11,657 nt of DNA from the NCBI GenBank assembly GCA_002493965.1, contig DLAP01000017.1:17618-29274 (forward strand), read 5' to 3'. The DNA is from Clostridiales bacterium UBA7044. Lineage in GTDB: Bacteria; Bacillota; Clostridia; Oscillospirales; Oscillospiraceae. Shown here in pieces: positions 1-6,612 of this stretch. The notes below the pieces were generated by a model. It did not search any database. It had not been told where the DNA came from and worked only from the letters and a program-made list of their open reading frames with translations. The first letter of the stretch is position 1, and every line of letters starts with the position of its first letter. Position numbers and translations under genes: made by a program.

Positions 1-1296
1 CATGGGGAAGTCCACGATCCAGCACAGGGCGTACTGCTCCTCGTCGAAGTGGCCGGGGATCCGTCTGCCCAGCATGGTGCGGATCACGCCGGCGGTCTTC
101 TGGGCGGCGGCCTTCTTGCCTGCCGCCATGCAGACGAAGCTGCCGGGCTTCAAACCCAGCTTTGCGGTGAGGGCATCCTTCTTATCCCCCAGGAACTTGC
201 TGATGCCGCCGGCGAAATTGCCGTTTTCGTCCACCTTCACCCAGCAGGCTTTATTGCCGGTCTGGACTTCTACGTCTGTCAAAAGCTTATCGATCCACTT
301 TCTGGCCTGGGTGAAGTTGTCCACCGCCACAGCCTTGACGGTCGCGCCCTCAAAGGGACCGAAGCCGCAGCCCTGAACCTCTGTGGTAATGTCCTGGATT
401 TCCAGGTCGATCCGCAGGTCGGGCTTGTCGGAGCCGTAGCGCTCCATGGCATCGTTATAAGGGATGCGAATAAAGGGAGCCTGACTGACCCGCCCAAACT
501 TGCCAAACTTCTCAAACACGGGCTGGAGCACTTCCTCCAGGGTGGTCAGCACGTCATTCTGGGTGGCAAAGGCCATTTCCATATCCAGCTGGTAGAACTC
601 GCCGGGGGTGCGATCGGCCCGGGCATCCTCGTCCCGGAAGCAGGGGGCAATCTGGAAATAGCGGTCAAAGCCGGAGGTCATCAGAAGCTGCTTAAACTGC
701 TGGGGGGCCTGGGGCAGGGCATAGAACTTGCCGGGGTGGTTCCGGGCGGGCACCAGGTAGTCCCGAGCGCCCTCGGGAGAGGAGGCCGTCAGGATGGGGG
801 TGGTGATCTCCAGGAAGTTCTTGGCCGTCATCCGTGCCCGGATATCCGCCACCACCTGGCAGCGAAGCACGATATTGCTCTTCACAGCGGGGTTGCGCAG
901 ATCCAGGAACCGGTATTTGAGTCTGGTATTCTCATCGGCTTCTTTAGATTTGTTGATCTCGAAGGGCAGCTGGTTGTGGATGCACTTGCCCAGCACCTCG
1001 ATTTTTTCCGGCACCACTTCAATTTCGCCGGTGGGCAGCTTGGGGTTTTTGCTCTCCCGCTCCCGGACGGTGCCGGTGACGGAGAGGGTGGATTCCTTGT
1101 TGATGGGCTTGATGGTCTTCATCATCTCTTCGGTCTCAATGACCACCTGGGTGGTGCCGTAATAGTCCCGCAGGACGCAGAAGGCGAAATTCGCGCCCAC
1201 TTCCCGGACATTCTCCAGCCAGCCCACAATGGTGACTTGCTTGCCCGCGTCGGCAAGCCGCAGCTCGCCGCAGTTATGTGTTCTGGATTGCATCAT
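1..1296 (-). CDS. aspS: Aspartyl-tRNA synthetase, 3' end missing at window edge
   Basis: Class II aminoacyl-tRNA synthetase that charges tRNA-Asp with aspartate in the cytoplasm. The 432 codons present cover an N-terminal OB-fold anticodon-binding domain (about residues 1-105, beginning MMQSRTHNCGELRL), the first part of the catalytic core with class II motif 2 (FRDEDARADR starting at residue 220, then EFYQLDMEMAF), and the bacterial-type GAD insertion (about 280-400). The frame is open to base 1 and ends at CWIVDFPM, so roughly 160 C-terminal residues with motif 3 lie outside the window; full bacterial enzymes are near 590 residues. The ATG at 1296 is chosen because AGAGAGG lies 9 bases upstream; the adjacent ATG at 1293 is also possible. 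It has its own promoter rather than sitting behind hisS, a common Firmicute arrangement. The RADRTPGEF version of motif 2 differs slightly from the RADRQPEF form I recall for other bacteria. Whether the enzyme is discriminating or also charges tRNA-Asn cannot be judged here. Confidence 0.96.
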   Translation of the reverse strand, partial: MMQSRTHNCGELRLADAGKQVTIVGWLENVREVGANFAFCVLRDYYGTTQVVIETEEMMKTIKPINKESTLSVTGTVRERESKNPKLPTGEIEVVPEKIEVLGKCIHNQLPFEINKSKEADENTRLKYRFLDLRNPAVKSNIVLRCQVVADIRARMTAKNFLEITTPILTASSPEGARDYLVPARNHPGKFYALPQAPQQFKQLLMTSGFDRYFQIAPCFRDEDARADRTPGEFYQLDMEMAFATQNDVLTTLEEVLQPVFEKFGKFGRVSQAPFIRIPYNDAMERYGSDKPDLRIDLEIQDITTEVQGCGFGPFEGATVKAVAVDNFTQARKWIDKLLTDVEVQTGNKACWVKVDENGNFAGGISKFLGDKKDALTAKLGLKPGSFVCMAAGKKAAAQKTAGVIRTMLGRRIPGHFDEEQYALCWIVDFPM

Positions 1297-1334
1297 AGAT
1301 AAAATCCTCTCTTGTTCTCTGATTTAGCCTATCT

Positions 1335-1363
1335 ATTATTCCACAAATGAGCAGAAAAGTCAA
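1335..1363 (-). promoter_or_regulatory. aspS promoter
   Basis: On the minus strand, TTGACT (1358-1363) and AATAAT (1335-1340) are separated by exactly 17 bases, a good SigA-type match. Transcription would start near 1328, giving a leader of about 32 bases before the aspS ATG. That leader is too short for a T-box riboswitch, so aspS does not appear to be under tRNA-sensing attenuation from this promoter. Confidence 0.75.
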
Positions 1364-1394
1364 TGCGGTCATGGGCCGGAACCCCACATTATTT

Positions 1395-1428
1395 TGAAAA
1401 ATCCGCCTGCAAAAAAGCAGGCGGATTC
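1395..1428 (-). terminator. Rho-independent terminator of the GtrII-like gene
   Basis: Perfect 11-bp stem (arms 1400-1410 and 1417-1427, AATCCGCCTGC and its complement) with a six-base T loop on the minus strand, followed by a run of T. It begins 9 bases after the stop codon of the GtrII-like gene and separates that gene from aspS. The A-run on the other side makes weak activity in the plus direction conceivable, but no plus-strand gene ends here. Confidence 0.88.
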
Positions 1429-1436
1429 TTGTACGC

Positions 1437-2996
1437 TCATTCTCTGTCCAACGTGTAATCGCCCAATTTCACCACCAAAATCCCCTCCACCATTGCCATG
1501 GAGCCGGACGCCGGATAGTTGGGCATTTGCGCAACGTCTTCCCGCTGCATCAGGACCTCCCTTTGGCTGTCCGAAGCGAACACCGCCGGATTCATGAGAA
1601 CATACTGATAATAGTGCTGATAATAAGGCTGATCCAATACGTCATTCACAAAGGGATCCAATGCGTGAACCAGCTGATAACGCTGATATTCTTCCGGCAG
1701 GTCCATCAGAATCTCTGTGGGCTTTCCAACAAATGCCACCGGTGTTTCCCCGGATACATAGCCGGGAAACTGCTCCATACGATCGGTAATCCTGGTGAAC
1801 AGCGACAGGTTGGCATCCTGAACGAACCGTTTGCCCGTGTACACGCCATTGGCCACCTGCACATTTCCCCACAGGATCACAGACACCAATCCGGCTGAAA
1901 CCCATCTGATGGCCTGTTTTCTCTTTCCCTCCTGCCGAAATGCCAGCAGAATAAGCAGCAGGTACACCAGCCAGAAGGCCTCGCGCATCAGGTCATGGCT
2001 TTCCCCATTGGACAGCACATGACTGACATTGGCGCCCAAAGGGAGAAGGGCGCACAGGACCACTGTCAGCACTTTGGCCGGTGTCCGGAGCTTCCGGCTG
2101 GCCAGCCGAATCCCCACCAGCACTGCGCAGGCACCCATAGTCAGAAGCCCCAGGGCCTCCGCAATTGCCGCCGGATAGGAAGAGCTGGCATGATGAATGC
2201 CTCTCAGAACCATAAACCATGCGTACAGGCACAGATACACCAGTCTTCCGGGTGTCAGCTGAAGCATTTTATCCAGAGTATTATACCCGCCGGTGGCCAG
2301 ATCTGTTCCTGAAACAGCAGTCACCAGCTTCATCGCACAAAGATACAGAATTCCGCCCAGGATCAGCATGGCAATGGCCTTGCAGCCCTCCACCAATACC
2401 GTCTTCCAGGGTCTGCCCTCCAGCAGCCAGAGAATACAGCAAATGAGAACCAGAGTAATGGTCACGGAAATCTGGCTTTGGTACAGCCCCAGGCTGGCCA
2501 TTACGGCGACGCTGCCGTATAAAAAGCCTTTTTTACTGTTTTTCCAGAGGAAGACCCCAAGCACAGCGCACAGCAAGGCCAGGCTGTCAGCGTCAAAGTC
2601 ATGAATGTAAGTGGCAATCAGGGCAATGACCGTCAGATTCACCGTCAGGATCCCGGAAATCAGGCAGATCATCCACCGGTTCTCCACATCAAAAATCCGC
2701 GTGATCAGATACACCGCAATGGCGATAAATCCAAGGCCTACCAGGCCCACCAGCCAGGGTGCCGCGATTTTCCCGCGAAGCAGGCGCATCAGCGGCACAA
2801 AGATTCTGCCCAGCTCGATTCTGTGGGCTACTCTCTGGCCGGAAAGCATCATCTCATTCATGGAGTCATGGGTAAGGGCATTGCTCAGGAACATATACCC
2901 ATGGGCAGCCAGTCCCCAGAGATAAGCAAACAGAAGACTATTTTGGAACTGGGGCTGGTTCCAGAATTTTTGATTCCCTGCCAAATTTCCGTCCAT
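1437..2996 (-). CDS. Polytopic membrane protein, GtrII-like putative glycosyltransferase
   Basis: A protein of 519 residues with about 11-12 hydrophobic membrane segments spread over residues 20-395 (for example APWLVGLVGLGFIAIAVYLI and AFWLVYLLLILLAF), then a roughly 120-residue polar C-terminal part probably outside the membrane. The layout and the segments THDSMNEMMLSGQR, HRIELGRIFVPLMR and HDFDADSLALL resemble the Glucos_trans_II (GtrII) family, membrane enzymes that move sugars from polyprenyl-phosphate donors onto cell-surface polymers. That assignment is by recognition, without alignment. The open frame runs up to 3065, but a SigA-like promoter lies inside that extension, so I take the ATG at 2996, preceded by GAGAGGCGGGAA. 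It is flanked by terminators on both sides and so appears monocistronic, with no GtrA flippase or GtrB donor synthase beside it. Substrate and acceptor are unknown. Confidence 0.72.
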   Translation of the reverse strand: MDGNLAGNQKFWNQPQFQNSLLFAYLWGLAAHGYMFLSNALTHDSMNEMMLSGQRVAHRIELGRIFVPLMRLLRGKIAAPWLVGLVGLGFIAIAVYLITRIFDVENRWMICLISGILTVNLTVIALIATYIHDFDADSLALLCAVLGVFLWKNSKKGFLYGSVAVMASLGLYQSQISVTITLVLICCILWLLEGRPWKTVLVEGCKAIAMLILGGILYLCAMKLVTAVSGTDLATGGYNTLDKMLQLTPGRLVYLCLYAWFMVLRGIHHASSSYPAAIAEALGLLTMGACAVLVGIRLASRKLRTPAKVLTVVLCALLPLGANVSHVLSNGESHDLMREAFWLVYLLLILLAFRQEGKRKQAIRWVSAGLVSVILWGNVQVANGVYTGKRFVQDANLSLFTRITDRMEQFPGYVSGETPVAFVGKPTEILMDLPEEYQRYQLVHALDPFVNDVLDQPYYQHYYQYVLMNPAVFASDSQREVLMQREDVAQMPNYPASGSMAMVEGILVVKLGDYTLDRE

Positions 2997-3030
2997 ACAA
3001 TTCCCGCCTCTCGATTTCCGCTTTTCGGTA

Positions 3031-3059
3031 AGCATAACACAATCAGCCAGGAAAAGCAA
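3031..3059 (-). promoter_or_regulatory. Promoter of the GtrII-like gene
   Basis: Minus strand TTGCTT (3054-3059), a 17-base spacer, then TATGCT (3031-3036) preceded by TG one base upstream, i.e. an extended -10 element. Transcription would start near 3024, about 28 bases before the ATG at 2996. It sits just downstream of the terminator of the DUF1836 gene, so the two genes are separately transcribed. Its position rules against the longer start at 3065. Confidence 0.65.
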
Positions 3060-3073
3060 CCCCATCCAGTCTC

Positions 3074-3103
3074 AAAAAAGGCCGGGGATCACTCCCCGGC
3101 CTT
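3074..3103 (-). terminator. Terminator overlapping the end of the DUF1836 gene
   Basis: Perfect 11-bp GC-rich stem (arms 3093-3103 and 3078-3088, AAGGCCGGGGA and its complement) with a GTGA tetraloop and a following T run (3074-3079) on the minus strand. The 5' arm encodes the last codons of the gene (Lys-Ala-Gly-Glu) and the TGA stop codon is in the loop, so coding sequence and terminator are the same bases. Confidence 0.9.
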
Positions 3104-3655
3104 CTCCGCGATTTTATCTGCTTCCTTCGTCAATTCCTCCTGGGACAGCCATTCCAGGTTTCGCTCCAAATAGATTTTCTGCACGGCGGCTACAACGCTG
3201 GTATACAGCAGCCGTTTTTCCACGGTGGTCTCCTCGCCCTGGCTTTCCATCACATCCTCCACCTCAAAGGTGAAGCGGAGGACATTTTCAAATTCCCCGC
3301 AGAACCGGTCGTAGGATTTCTGTAAAGAGTGGGTACGCTTCTGGATGGCGAAGAAATCTGCCAGAGCGTCCAGGGACAGCACGCTTTTTGCCACCGCCAC
3401 AAAAAACAGGTAGGCAATCTGATCCCGGCCGTACTGCTTGCGCACCGGGTTCGCGATCAGCCCCTTCTTGACATAATTGCTGATCATAGACGCTGTCAGG
3501 GTAAACTCCCCCAGCGGGGACAGGTATTCACTGATGTATTTGCTTGCCTGCTCCAGGTACAATCCCACATTGGGAATCTCGCTGAACCGGGGCAGCCGAA
3601 ACTCCTGGACTGCCTCCAGAAATTCCTGTTTGCTTCCCTCTTTCTTCATTCTCAT
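3089..3655 (-). CDS. DUF1836 family protein, putative HTH regulator
   Basis: A soluble protein of 188 residues recognised as DUF1836, a family found mainly in Firmicutes with no established biochemical role. The N-terminal part contains a helix-turn-helix-like stretch (about residues 55-85: TASMISNYVKKGL, then NPVRKQYGRDQIAYL) that resembles the DNA-recognition region of MerR-type proteins; the rest is helical and acidic with no membrane segment. It could be a regulator of the divergent degV gene, which is inference from position only. Start choice is uncertain: GTG at 3658, ATG at 3655 and ATG at 3649 are all in frame. The AGGA that would suit 3655 lies upstream of the predicted transcription start, so translation may be near-leaderless. 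The 3' end is embedded in the terminator hairpin. Confidence 0.85.
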   Translation of the reverse strand: MRMKKEGSKQEFLEAVQEFRLPRFSEIPNVGLYLEQASKYISEYLSPLGEFTLTASMISNYVKKGLIANPVRKQYGRDQIAYLFFVAVAKSVLSLDALADFFAIQKRTHSLQKSYDRFCGEFENVLRFTFEVEDVMESQGEETTVEKRLLYTSVVAAVQKIYLERNLEWLSQEELTKEADKIAEKAGE

Positions 3656-3666
3656 CACCCGATCCT

Positions 3667-3694
3667 ATTATATCAGAAAACCCAATTTTGTCAA
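3667..3694 (-). promoter_or_regulatory. Consensus promoter of the DUF1836 gene
   Basis: Minus strand TTGACA (3689-3694), a 16-base spacer and TATAAT (3667-3672), both perfect matches to the SigA consensus, with TG one base before the -10. The predicted start of transcription is near 3660, only about 5 bases before the ATG at 3655 and 11 before the ATG at 3649. It is back to back with the degV promoter; the two -35 boxes are 25 bases apart, with the small palindrome CTTA-TTT-TAAG (3703-3713) between them. Confidence 0.88.
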
Positions 3695-3719
3695 TCCAAA
3701 AACTTATTTTAAGATTCTC

Positions 3720-3748
3720 TTGACATTCTCTTCGGATGTTGATACAAT
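3720..3748 (+). promoter_or_regulatory. degV promoter
   Basis: TTGACA (3720-3725), a 17-base spacer and TACAAT (3743-3748), with TG one base before the -10, a near-perfect SigA promoter. Transcription would start around 3755, leaving a leader of about 44 bases before the ATG at 3799. Confidence 0.87.
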
Positions 3749-3762
3749 AATAGCGGTTATTG
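3745..3762 (+). promoter_or_regulatory. Inverted repeat over the degV transcription start, possible operator
   Basis: CAATAA (3745-3750) and TTATTG (3757-3762) form a perfect 6-bp inverted repeat separated by TAGCGG. It overlaps the -10 box and the predicted start of transcription, the usual place for a repressor site. A competing short hairpin, CGGTT (3754-3758) with AACCG (3766-3770), could form in the leader RNA. Which protein would bind is unknown; the divergent DUF1836 product is the obvious local candidate. Confidence 0.35.
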
Positions 3763-3798
3763 AAAAACCGATTATGTCATGTTAGCGGAGGTTTCCCC

Positions 3799-4659
3799 AT
3801 GAGCTTCAGAATTGTTACGGATTCTTCATCCAATGTTTTACACCTGGACGGTCAGAACTATGCCAGCGTTCCTATGAAAATCGTGACTTCCAGGGAATAT
3901 GTGGACGCCCCCGGCCTGGATATCGCCGAAATGGTGGAGGATCTGCGGTCCTTCAAGCAGCGCTCCGGCTCCTCCTGCCCCAACATTGGAGAATGGCTGG
4001 AGGCCTTCGGGGAGGATCCCTATATTTTCTGCGTCACCATCACCAAGCACCTTTCCGGCAGCTATAACGCCGCCAAGGAAGCTGCTGCCACTTATATGGA
4101 AGCACACCCCGGGCGGAAGGTGTTCGTTTTTGACTCTCTGGCCGCCGGTCCGGAGCTGATGCTCATTGCGGAGAAAATCCGCCAGTGCGAAGCTGCCGGC
4201 GACGATTTCGAAGCCACCACTGCCAAGGTGCTGGAATACCACAACCATCTCCATACCTTGTTCTGTCTGGAATCCATGATGAACCTGGCAAGAAACGGCC
4301 GGGTCAATCCCATTATCGCGAAATTGGCAGGCACCCTGGGCATTCATGTGGCCGGGGACGCCAAGGGCGGGAAACTTTCGCCGGTTCACAAGCCCCGGGG
4401 CATGAAGAAGACCATCCGCACCCTGGTGGAGATGATCAAGGAGCGGGGCTTCTATGACGGAGCCGTTCTCCGGGTGGCTCACTGCTTTGCCGAGGATGCC
4501 GCTTATGTCTTCCGGGACGCGGTGCTGGAGGAGTTCCCCCACACCAAGTTCTATCTGGAGCCCACCACCGCCCTGTGCAGCTTCTACGCCGAGGTGGGCG
4601 GATTGATTGTGGCCTTTGAAGGCAGTTTCAATGCAGAAAACGACAACACCAAGTTTTGA
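3799..4659 (+). CDS. DegV family fatty-acid-binding protein (FakB-like)
   Basis: A protein of 286 residues, the normal DegV length. DegV/FakB proteins hold a single fatty acid and, in the known FakA/FakB system, present it to the kinase FakA to make acyl-phosphate. Visible family features are the N-terminal TDSSSNV (residues 7-13), SSCPN (58-62) at the usual T/S-Q-P-S position, SGSYNAA (86-92) at the lipid carboxylate-binding loop, and NGRVN (166-170). The C-terminal H-T-G-P-G stretch common in FakB proteins is not found; ALCSFYAEVGG (258-268) occupies its place, as in a clostridial subgroup I recall. The ATG at 3799 is chosen over an upstream in-frame TTG at 3760 because AGCGGAGG precedes it and the preceding codons lie at the predicted transcription start. 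It has its own promoter and terminator and is divergent from the DUF1836 gene. No FakA kinase is in the window. Confidence 0.9.
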   Translation: MSFRIVTDSSSNVLHLDGQNYASVPMKIVTSREYVDAPGLDIAEMVEDLRSFKQRSGSSCPNIGEWLEAFGEDPYIFCVTITKHLSGSYNAAKEAAATYMEAHPGRKVFVFDSLAAGPELMLIAEKIRQCEAAGDDFEATTAKVLEYHNHLHTLFCLESMMNLARNGRVNPIIAKLAGTLGIHVAGDAKGGKLSPVHKPRGMKKTIRTLVEMIKERGFYDGAVLRVAHCFAEDAAYVFRDAVLEEFPHTKFYLEPTTALCSFYAEVGGLIVAFEGSFNAENDNTKF

Positions 4660-4686
4660 TCTTCTTTTCTGAGTTTTTCCCTTTTG

Positions 4687-4720
4687 CGCGCCGTGGCTGT
4701 CTCCACGGCGCGTTTTCTTT
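4687..4720 (+). terminator. degV terminator
   Basis: Perfect 10-bp stem CGCGCCGTGG (4687-4696) with CCACGGCGCG (4703-4712), six-base loop, then TTTTCTTTT. It lies 27 bases after the degV stop and separates degV from the ligase unit. Confidence 0.92.
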
Positions 4721-4813
4721 TGTGTATTTTTTAAACTCCCGCCCGATTTTGAAGGCGAAAAGGGCAGGTAATCGGCAAAATTTCTTAAATTTGAACAAGA
4801 TGTAAATTTTTTG

Positions 4814-4842
4814 TTGTACTTTCCAAAAAAATCGAGTAGAAT
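4814..4842 (+). promoter_or_regulatory. Promoter of the ligase / acyltransferase-like operon
   Basis: TTGTAC (4814-4819), a 17-base spacer containing a run of seven A, and TAGAAT (4837-4842). Transcription would start near 4849, about 48 bases before the ATG at 4897. The 50 bases upstream are very AT-rich (AAATTT repeated around 4779-4791 and 4804-4812), which could act as an UP element. CCGATT (4743-4748) and AATCGG (4770-4775) form a widely spaced inverted repeat upstream whose meaning is unclear. Confidence 0.7.
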
Positions 4843-4896
4843 AGAGAAGTCCTGTGTCCTGTCTTTCGGACCCGGATTTCAACTTGGAAAGGATCT

Positions 4897-6612
4897 ATGA
4901 TAGAGAATATGAACCAGACTTATCACTTAGATTACCCTGCCCTCACCATGTTCCAGATGGTGGAGCGCATGGCAGTGGCGACCCCTGACGCTCCGGCTTA
5001 TGAATTTTATGGCCGCCAGACCACCTATCAAGCTTTCATCCAGCGCATCGAGCGGGCCGCCCGAGCCTTTGTCGCTGCGGGCATTGGTCCGGGAGACGTG
5101 GTAACTATCTGCCTGCCCAATATCCCCCAGGCCCTGGACTGCTTCTATGCCCTCAGCCGCATCGGCGCCGTGGCCAACATGATCCATCCCCAGTCTGCCC
5201 AGAATGAGATTACCTTCTACTTAAATTTCTCCGGCAGCAAGGCCATCCTGACGGTGGATATGTTCTGTCAGAAGGTGGAAGCCGCCCTCCAGAAGGTGGA
5301 GCATCCTGTCACGCTTCTGATTGCCCGGATGCAGGACGAGCTGCCTCCTCTGCTGGCTGCGGGCTTTACCCTGAAAGCAGGCCGGAAATTCCTGCGCATT
5401 CCCAAAAATGACCACACCATGCTCTGGCGGAATTTCCTGAAACAGGGCACAGCGGATATCGAGCTTCCTGAGTCGGTTTACGACACCACCCGGACCTCGG
5501 TCATTCTCTACAGCGGCGGCACCAGCGGCACCCCCAAGGGCATCTGCCTGTCCGACCTGAACTTCAATTCCTGCGCCATCCAGGCAAAGGATGCCATCAA
5601 GCAGGACCTGCAGCCGGGTCTGACCATGCTCAGCTGTATGCCCGTTTTCCACGGCTTCGGCCTGGGCATCAACATCCACACCATTCTCATTCACGGCGCC
5701 TGCTGCATCCTCATGCCCACCTTCAACGGCAAGAGCTACGCGGAGATGCTGGCCAAGCGGAAGCCCAACTTCATCGCCGGCGTGCCCACCATTTTTGAAG
5801 CTCTGCTCCACATTCCCCAGCTGGAAGGCGTGGATTTAAGCTTCCTGCGGGGCATGTTCTGCGGCGGCGACTCCCTGTCCGTGGAGCTTAAGAAGAAAGT
5901 GGACGCCTTCCTGAAGGAGCACAACGCCACCATTCAGGTCCGGGAGGGCTACGGTCTGACGGAATGTGTCACCGCCAGCTGCCTGACCCCGCCGGACACT
6001 TACCGGGAGCGGAGCATTGGTCTTCCCTTTGCCGATACCCAGTACTGCATCGTCCATCCCGGCACCGACGAGGTGGTTCCCGCCGGAACCGAGGGCGAGA
6101 TCATCCTCACCGGCCCCGCCACTATGCTGGGCTACCTGCATAATCCCGAGGAAACCGCTTCCACCCTCCGCCGTTTGGCCGACGGCCGCACCTGGCTCTA
6201 CACCGGTGACCTGGGCTACATGGACGAGGACGGCTACATCTATTTCCGTCAGCGGATCAAACGCATGATCATTACCAACGGCTATAACGTCTATCCCAGC
6301 CAGGTAGAGAATGTCATCGACGGCTATCCCGACGTGGCCTATAGCTGCATCATTGGTGTGAAGGACCCCCGGCGGATGCAGCGGATCAAGGCCTACATCG
6401 TGCTGCGGGACGGCGTGGAGGGAAATGACGCCTGCAAGGAACGGATTATGGAATACTTAAAGCTTCATATCGCCCAGTACGCCCTGCCTAAGGAGATCGA
6501 GTTCCGCAAGGAGCTGCCCAAGACTCTGGTAGGCAAGGTTGCCTACCGGAGCCTGGAAGAGGAGGCCAACCGTCTGGAAGACGAAAAGTTGAAGGAGGTA
6601 CAAAATGTCTGA
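4897..6612 (+). CDS. AMP-forming acyl-CoA synthetase (fatty-acid ligase type)
   Basis: A 571-residue member of the ANL adenylating superfamily, which activates a carboxylic acid with ATP to an acyl-AMP and transfers it to a thiol, usually CoA. The phosphate loop is YSGGTSGTPKG (residues 205-215), the adenine-site motif is YGLTE (352-356), YTGD (435-438) carries the ribose-binding Asp, the hinge region reads FRQRIKRMI (450-458) followed by NGYNVYPSQVE, and the C-terminal catalytic Lys is K547 in TLVGKVAYR. All key residues are present, so it should be active. Overall similarity is to medium/long-chain acyl-CoA synthetases, but the chain cannot be read from sequence. No carrier or condensation domain is attached. 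AAAGGA precedes the ATG by only 3 bases; the ATG at 4909 is an alternative. Its last 8 bases overlap the next gene, implying translational coupling and a shared pathway. The upstream fatty-acid-binding DegV protein fits a lipid substrate, by inference. Confidence 0.9.
   Translation: MIENMNQTYHLDYPALTMFQMVERMAVATPDAPAYEFYGRQTTYQAFIQRIERAARAFVAAGIGPGDVVTICLPNIPQALDCFYALSRIGAVANMIHPQSAQNEITFYLNFSGSKAILTVDMFCQKVEAALQKVEHPVTLLIARMQDELPPLLAAGFTLKAGRKFLRIPKNDHTMLWRNFLKQGTADIELPESVYDTTRTSVILYSGGTSGTPKGICLSDLNFNSCAIQAKDAIKQDLQPGLTMLSCMPVFHGFGLGINIHTILIHGACCILMPTFNGKSYAEMLAKRKPNFIAGVPTIFEALLHIPQLEGVDLSFLRGMFCGGDSLSVELKKKVDAFLKEHNATIQVREGYGLTECVTASCLTPPDTYRERSIGLPFADTQYCIVHPGTDEVVPAGTEGEIILTGPATMLGYLHNPEETASTLRRLADGRTWLYTGDLGYMDEDGYIYFRQRIKRMIITNGYNVYPSQVENVIDGYPDVAYSCIIGVKDPRRMQRIKAYIVLRDGVEGNDACKERIMEYLKLHIAQYALPKEIEFRKELPKTLVGKVAYRSLEEEANRLEDEKLKEVQNV

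Noticed and set aside
49..1302. 417-codon plus-strand open frame opposite aspS
   Set aside because: The opposite strand encodes an unmistakable aspartyl-tRNA synthetase; the plus frame gives a Gly/Leu/His-rich product with no family match and comes from high GC codon bias.
1297..1334. T-box riboswitch upstream of aspS
   Set aside because: The predicted leader is only about 32 bases, far too short for a T-box, and no T-box core sequence or antiterminator is visible.
2601..3173. 190-codon plus-strand open frame across the GtrII-like gene start and the DUF1836 terminator
   Set aside because: It crosses a minus-strand promoter and terminator, has no recognisable domain and no ribosome site.
4628..4882. 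84-codon minus-strand frame in the degV-ligase spacer
   Set aside because: It overlaps the degV terminator and the ligase promoter, is Lys/Phe-rich from AT-rich DNA, and lacks a Shine-Dalgarno site.
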